Translations under genes and position numbers: made by a program
Shown here: positions 62,288 to 64,000 of the stretch, piece after piece
Numbering within the stretch: position 1 is the first letter of the stretch
How the letters are laid out: each line of letters starts with the position of its first letter
Assembly: GCA_002709005.1 (NCBI GenBank)
Contig: PAPH01000048.1
Location: forward strand, 1 to 64,000
Origin: Hyphomicrobiales bacterium
Lineage (GTDB): Bacteria > Pseudomonadota > Alphaproteobacteria > Rhizobiales > Rhizobiaceae
Direction of reading: 5' to 3'
DNA length: 64,000 nt
Notes under the pieces: generated by a model
The model's input: the letters and a program-made list of their open reading frames with translations, nothing else
What the model was told of the DNA's origin: nothing
The model's database searches: none

Positions 62288-62324
62288 GGAGCCCTATGAT
62301 CCCATCGAGGAGATCGAGGGCTCC
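62288..62324. repeat. Inverted repeat after pdxY
   Basis: GGAGCCCT (62288-62295) and AGGGCTCC (62317-62324) form an 8-base stem with a 21-base loop, 48 bases after the pdxY stop and just before the DUF1737-like ORF. No T-run follows in either direction. It may be a weak terminator or a leader stem of the small ORF. Confidence 0.35.
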
Positions 62325-62328
62325 CACG

Positions 62329-62505
62329 ATGAAAGCTGACCGTTTGCTGAGCGGCGTCGATGACGCCGCGTTCTGTCACCGGATGACCGGGGCGTTCAAC
62401 CGTGGCCGAAGCCTCAACGAAAGGCCAGTCGAACGGGCTCACGACTGCACGTCGCACATGAATTTAACAACCATCAGATCGAAACGGGGCTGCCGGTCGT
62501 TTTGA
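62329..62505 (+). pseudogene. Truncated DUF1737-like ORF
   Basis: The 58-codon frame starts MKADRLLSGVDDAAFCHRMT, close by eye to the DUF1737 start (a short domain of the form GVDDxxFCxRVTxALNxG). After GAFNRGRSLNE it loses the expected G-SP pattern and runs into unrelated sequence. It looks like a decayed or frameshifted remnant rather than an intact gene. The surrounding convergent gap (62241-62555) holds no other gene. Confidence 0.45.
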
Positions 62506-62555
62506 AACAGAGGGCATCGCCCTCAAGCCATTCGCAGCGACCAGAGGCCGCGCCA

Positions 62556-63299
62556 TCAGACGATGCCGCCATCGGCGCGGATGGTCCTGCCGGTCACCCA
62601 TCGCGCATCCTCCGATACCAGCATGGCGATCACGCGGGCGATGTCCTCTGGCTGTCCCACACGTCCGAGCGGGGTCTGGGCGGCGACCGCGTCGCCCCGT
62701 TCGGCAACCGCCTGACGCGTCATGTCGGTTTCAGTGAGGCCGGGAGCAACCGAATTGACGCGTATGCCGCGAGCGCCCAGTTCCTTGGCGAAACCTTCGG
62801 TCAGCGCAATCACCGCCGCTTTCGAAGCCGCATAGAGCGCGAAACCCGGTTGAACATTTTGCGCGAAACGAGACGAGAGCGTGACGATGGAGCCGCCTTC
62901 GGCCATCCTGGCAGCCGCCGCGCTGATCGCAAGCAGGGTGCCGCCGACATTGACGTCCATCACGGCAGTCACATCCTCGCCGCTGATGCCCTCGAGCTTC
63001 CCCCAGTGGTTGACCCCCGCAGCGGTCACCAGGATGTCGAGCCGGCCGAAACTGTCGATCGCCGCGTTGACGGCCGCTTCCGCAGTCTCGCTCTTGCGAA
63101 CGTCGCCGCCCGAGATCACGGCCCGCCCGCCGGCGCGCGAGATGACATCGGCGACGGACTGGGCTTCGTCGCGCGCACTGCCATAGCCGATGACCACCGC
63201 CGCGCCGCGTTGGGCGAGAAGCTTCGCCGTCTCCGCACCTATTCCGCGCGAGGCACCGGTGATCCATGCGACCTTTCCATCGAGCGTTTCCATCGTCAT
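62556..63299 (-). CDS. SDR-family oxidoreductase (FabG-like)
   Basis: The 247-residue classical SDR shows TGASRGIGAETAKLLAQRGA, the NAG-like DILVTAAGVNHWG, catalytic Ser in VTLSSRF, YAASKAAVIALTEGFAKELG (Tyr and Lys) and PLGRVGQPEDIARVIAMLVS. The sequence reads TAAG rather than the NNAG of most members. Substrate unknown. It starts 6 bases after the quinone-reductase gene, with a GTAGGAGG site. The second ATG at 63293 is possible. Confidence 0.9.
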   Translation of the reverse strand: MTMETLDGKVAWITGASRGIGAETAKLLAQRGAAVVIGYGSARDEAQSVADVISRAGGRAVISGGDVRKSETAEAAVNAAIDSFGRLDILVTAAGVNHWGKLEGISGEDVTAVMDVNVGGTLLAISAAAARMAEGGSIVTLSSRFAQNVQPGFALYAASKAAVIALTEGFAKELGARGIRVNSVAPGLTETDMTRQAVAERGDAVAAQTPLGRVGQPEDIARVIAMLVSEDARWVTGRTIRADGGIV

Positions 63300-63305
63300 T
63301 GCCTC

Positions 63306-64000
63306 CTACCTGTTGGCGGTGATTGCGCTGTCGGGCACACGCGACAGCGGATCAGTGATGCCTTGCCCGCGATCGACCGGCCGCGCCGCAGCTTCCAGCA
63401 GGCGCGTGGCGAATTCATCGAGATAAGCGGCACGGCGGGCTTCATCGACCCGTGGAGCACCGTAGGCGACGAAGGGCTGCTCGAGCTCGTAGCCCATATA
63501 TTCGAGAACAAGATGCTGGAGCTGCCAGAGAACCTGGTCTTCAAGCTCGCCATAGGCGGCGCCGCGCCCGAAGCGTTGGGGCAGACCGCCGGTGGTCATC
63601 GACACCATGGCCCGGCGACCGCGAAAGACCCCGGCCTCGTAGCGCAACCCGTCCGCATAGGCGAAACCATAGGCCAGAACACGCTCGATCCAGCCTTTCA
63701 CGACGGCTGGCACCCCTCCCCACCACAAGGGGAACTGGAAGACCAGCAGGTCGGCCTCAGACACGCGAGCCTGTTCGCGGGCGATCTCGTCGCAAAAGCC
63801 CCCGGTGCGGACCGCATGGGCCTGTTCGCTCTGGTAGTGGAAGCGCTCGGAATCCGCGGCTCCGGTAAAATCATGCCGTCCCGCCCGGGGATCGAAATCC
63901 TGCGCGACGAGATCGGAGACCGTCACCTTGTGCCCCGCCGCGCGAAGGGCGGCGGCGCCATGGGCGGCGAGCGCCGCATTGAACGAGGTCGGTTCGGGAT
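63306..64000 (-). CDS. NAD(P)H dehydrogenase (quinone) / flavodoxin-like reductase, partial
   Basis: The frame runs off the right edge (5' end missing). The visible part starts PEPTSFNAALAAHGAAALRA, as in MdaB/KefF/NQO1-type flavin reductases (HAHPEPxSFN). It continues with LLVFQFPLWWGGVPAVVKGW (the hallmark WWxGVPAxxKGW) and SMTTGGLPQRFG. It should reduce quinones by two electrons with bound FAD or FMN. The neighbouring SDR gene is probably co-transcribed. Confidence 0.88.
   Translation of the reverse strand, partial: PEPTSFNAALAAHGAAALRAAGHKVTVSDLVAQDFDPRAGRHDFTGAADSERFHYQSEQAHAVRTGGFCDEIAREQARVSEADLLVFQFPLWWGGVPAVVKGWIERVLAYGFAYADGLRYEAGVFRGRRAMVSMTTGGLPQRFGRGAAYGELEDQVLWQLQHLVLEYMGYELEQPFVAYGAPRVDEARRAAYLDEFATRLLEAAARPVDRGQGITDPLSRVPDSAITANR

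Overview
The window comes from a high-GC alphaproteobacterium, most likely Hyphomicrobiales (Rhizobiales) and Rhizobiaceae-like. The clues are a BioR-type repressor with its TTATCTATAA boxes, a TGA-N9-TCA iron box of the RirA type, an opine-style oxidase with ornithine cyclodeaminase, and a Wzx/Wzy exopolysaccharide locus of rhizobial style. No rRNA, tRNA or CRISPR array was seen.

Region 1 (1-22914, all minus strand) is a Wzx/Wzy-type exopolysaccharide locus. In transcription order it holds an EAL c-di-GMP phosphodiesterase, a small HTH-like protein, an initiating sugar-phosphate transferase, rfbB and rfbA, a Wzx flippase, a hexapeptide acyltransferase, six glycosyltransferases interleaved with a Wzy-like polymerase and two kinase-like proteins, an exported FecR-like protein, a PHP tyrosine phosphatase, a Wza-type lipoprotein, a Wzc-type tyrosine autokinase and a partial TPR protein. 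Most junctions are 4-base ATGA or GTGA overlaps. Upstream lie a gene-free stretch, two tandem serine recombinases and a small hypothetical gene (22915-25345).

Region 2 (25559-30656, minus) is a Ugp/Mal-type ABC importer whose last gene is a GpdQ/CpdA-like phosphodiesterase. It probably takes up glycerophosphodiesters.

Region 3 (30829-40094, minus) is a cell-surface-signalling haem uptake system: a FecI-like ECF sigma factor, a FecR-like anti-sigma factor, an STN-containing TonB-dependent receptor, haem oxygenase, a DUF454 protein, an Rrf2 regulator that lacks the usual Fe-S cysteines, then exbB-exbD-tonB and a clear terminator. An iron box lies upstream of the sigma gene.

Region 4 (40155-56499) is a long minus-strand catabolic operon of opine type: a peptide/opine ABC importer, an Asp/Glu racemase-like protein, a two-subunit opine-oxidase-like flavoenzyme, an M20 amidohydrolase, a second DAO-family oxidase, a CoA transferase and ornithine cyclodeaminase. 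A divergent TetR regulator faces it, with a palindrome at the predicted transcription start. Beyond its 3' end lies a collapsed amiC-amiR relic.

Region 5 (56786-64000) is cofactor metabolism: bioR-bioY-bioB with BioR boxes, a PdxR-like MocR regulator divergent from a MOSC gene and pdxY, a DUF1737-like remnant, and an SDR gene next to a partial quinone reductase gene.
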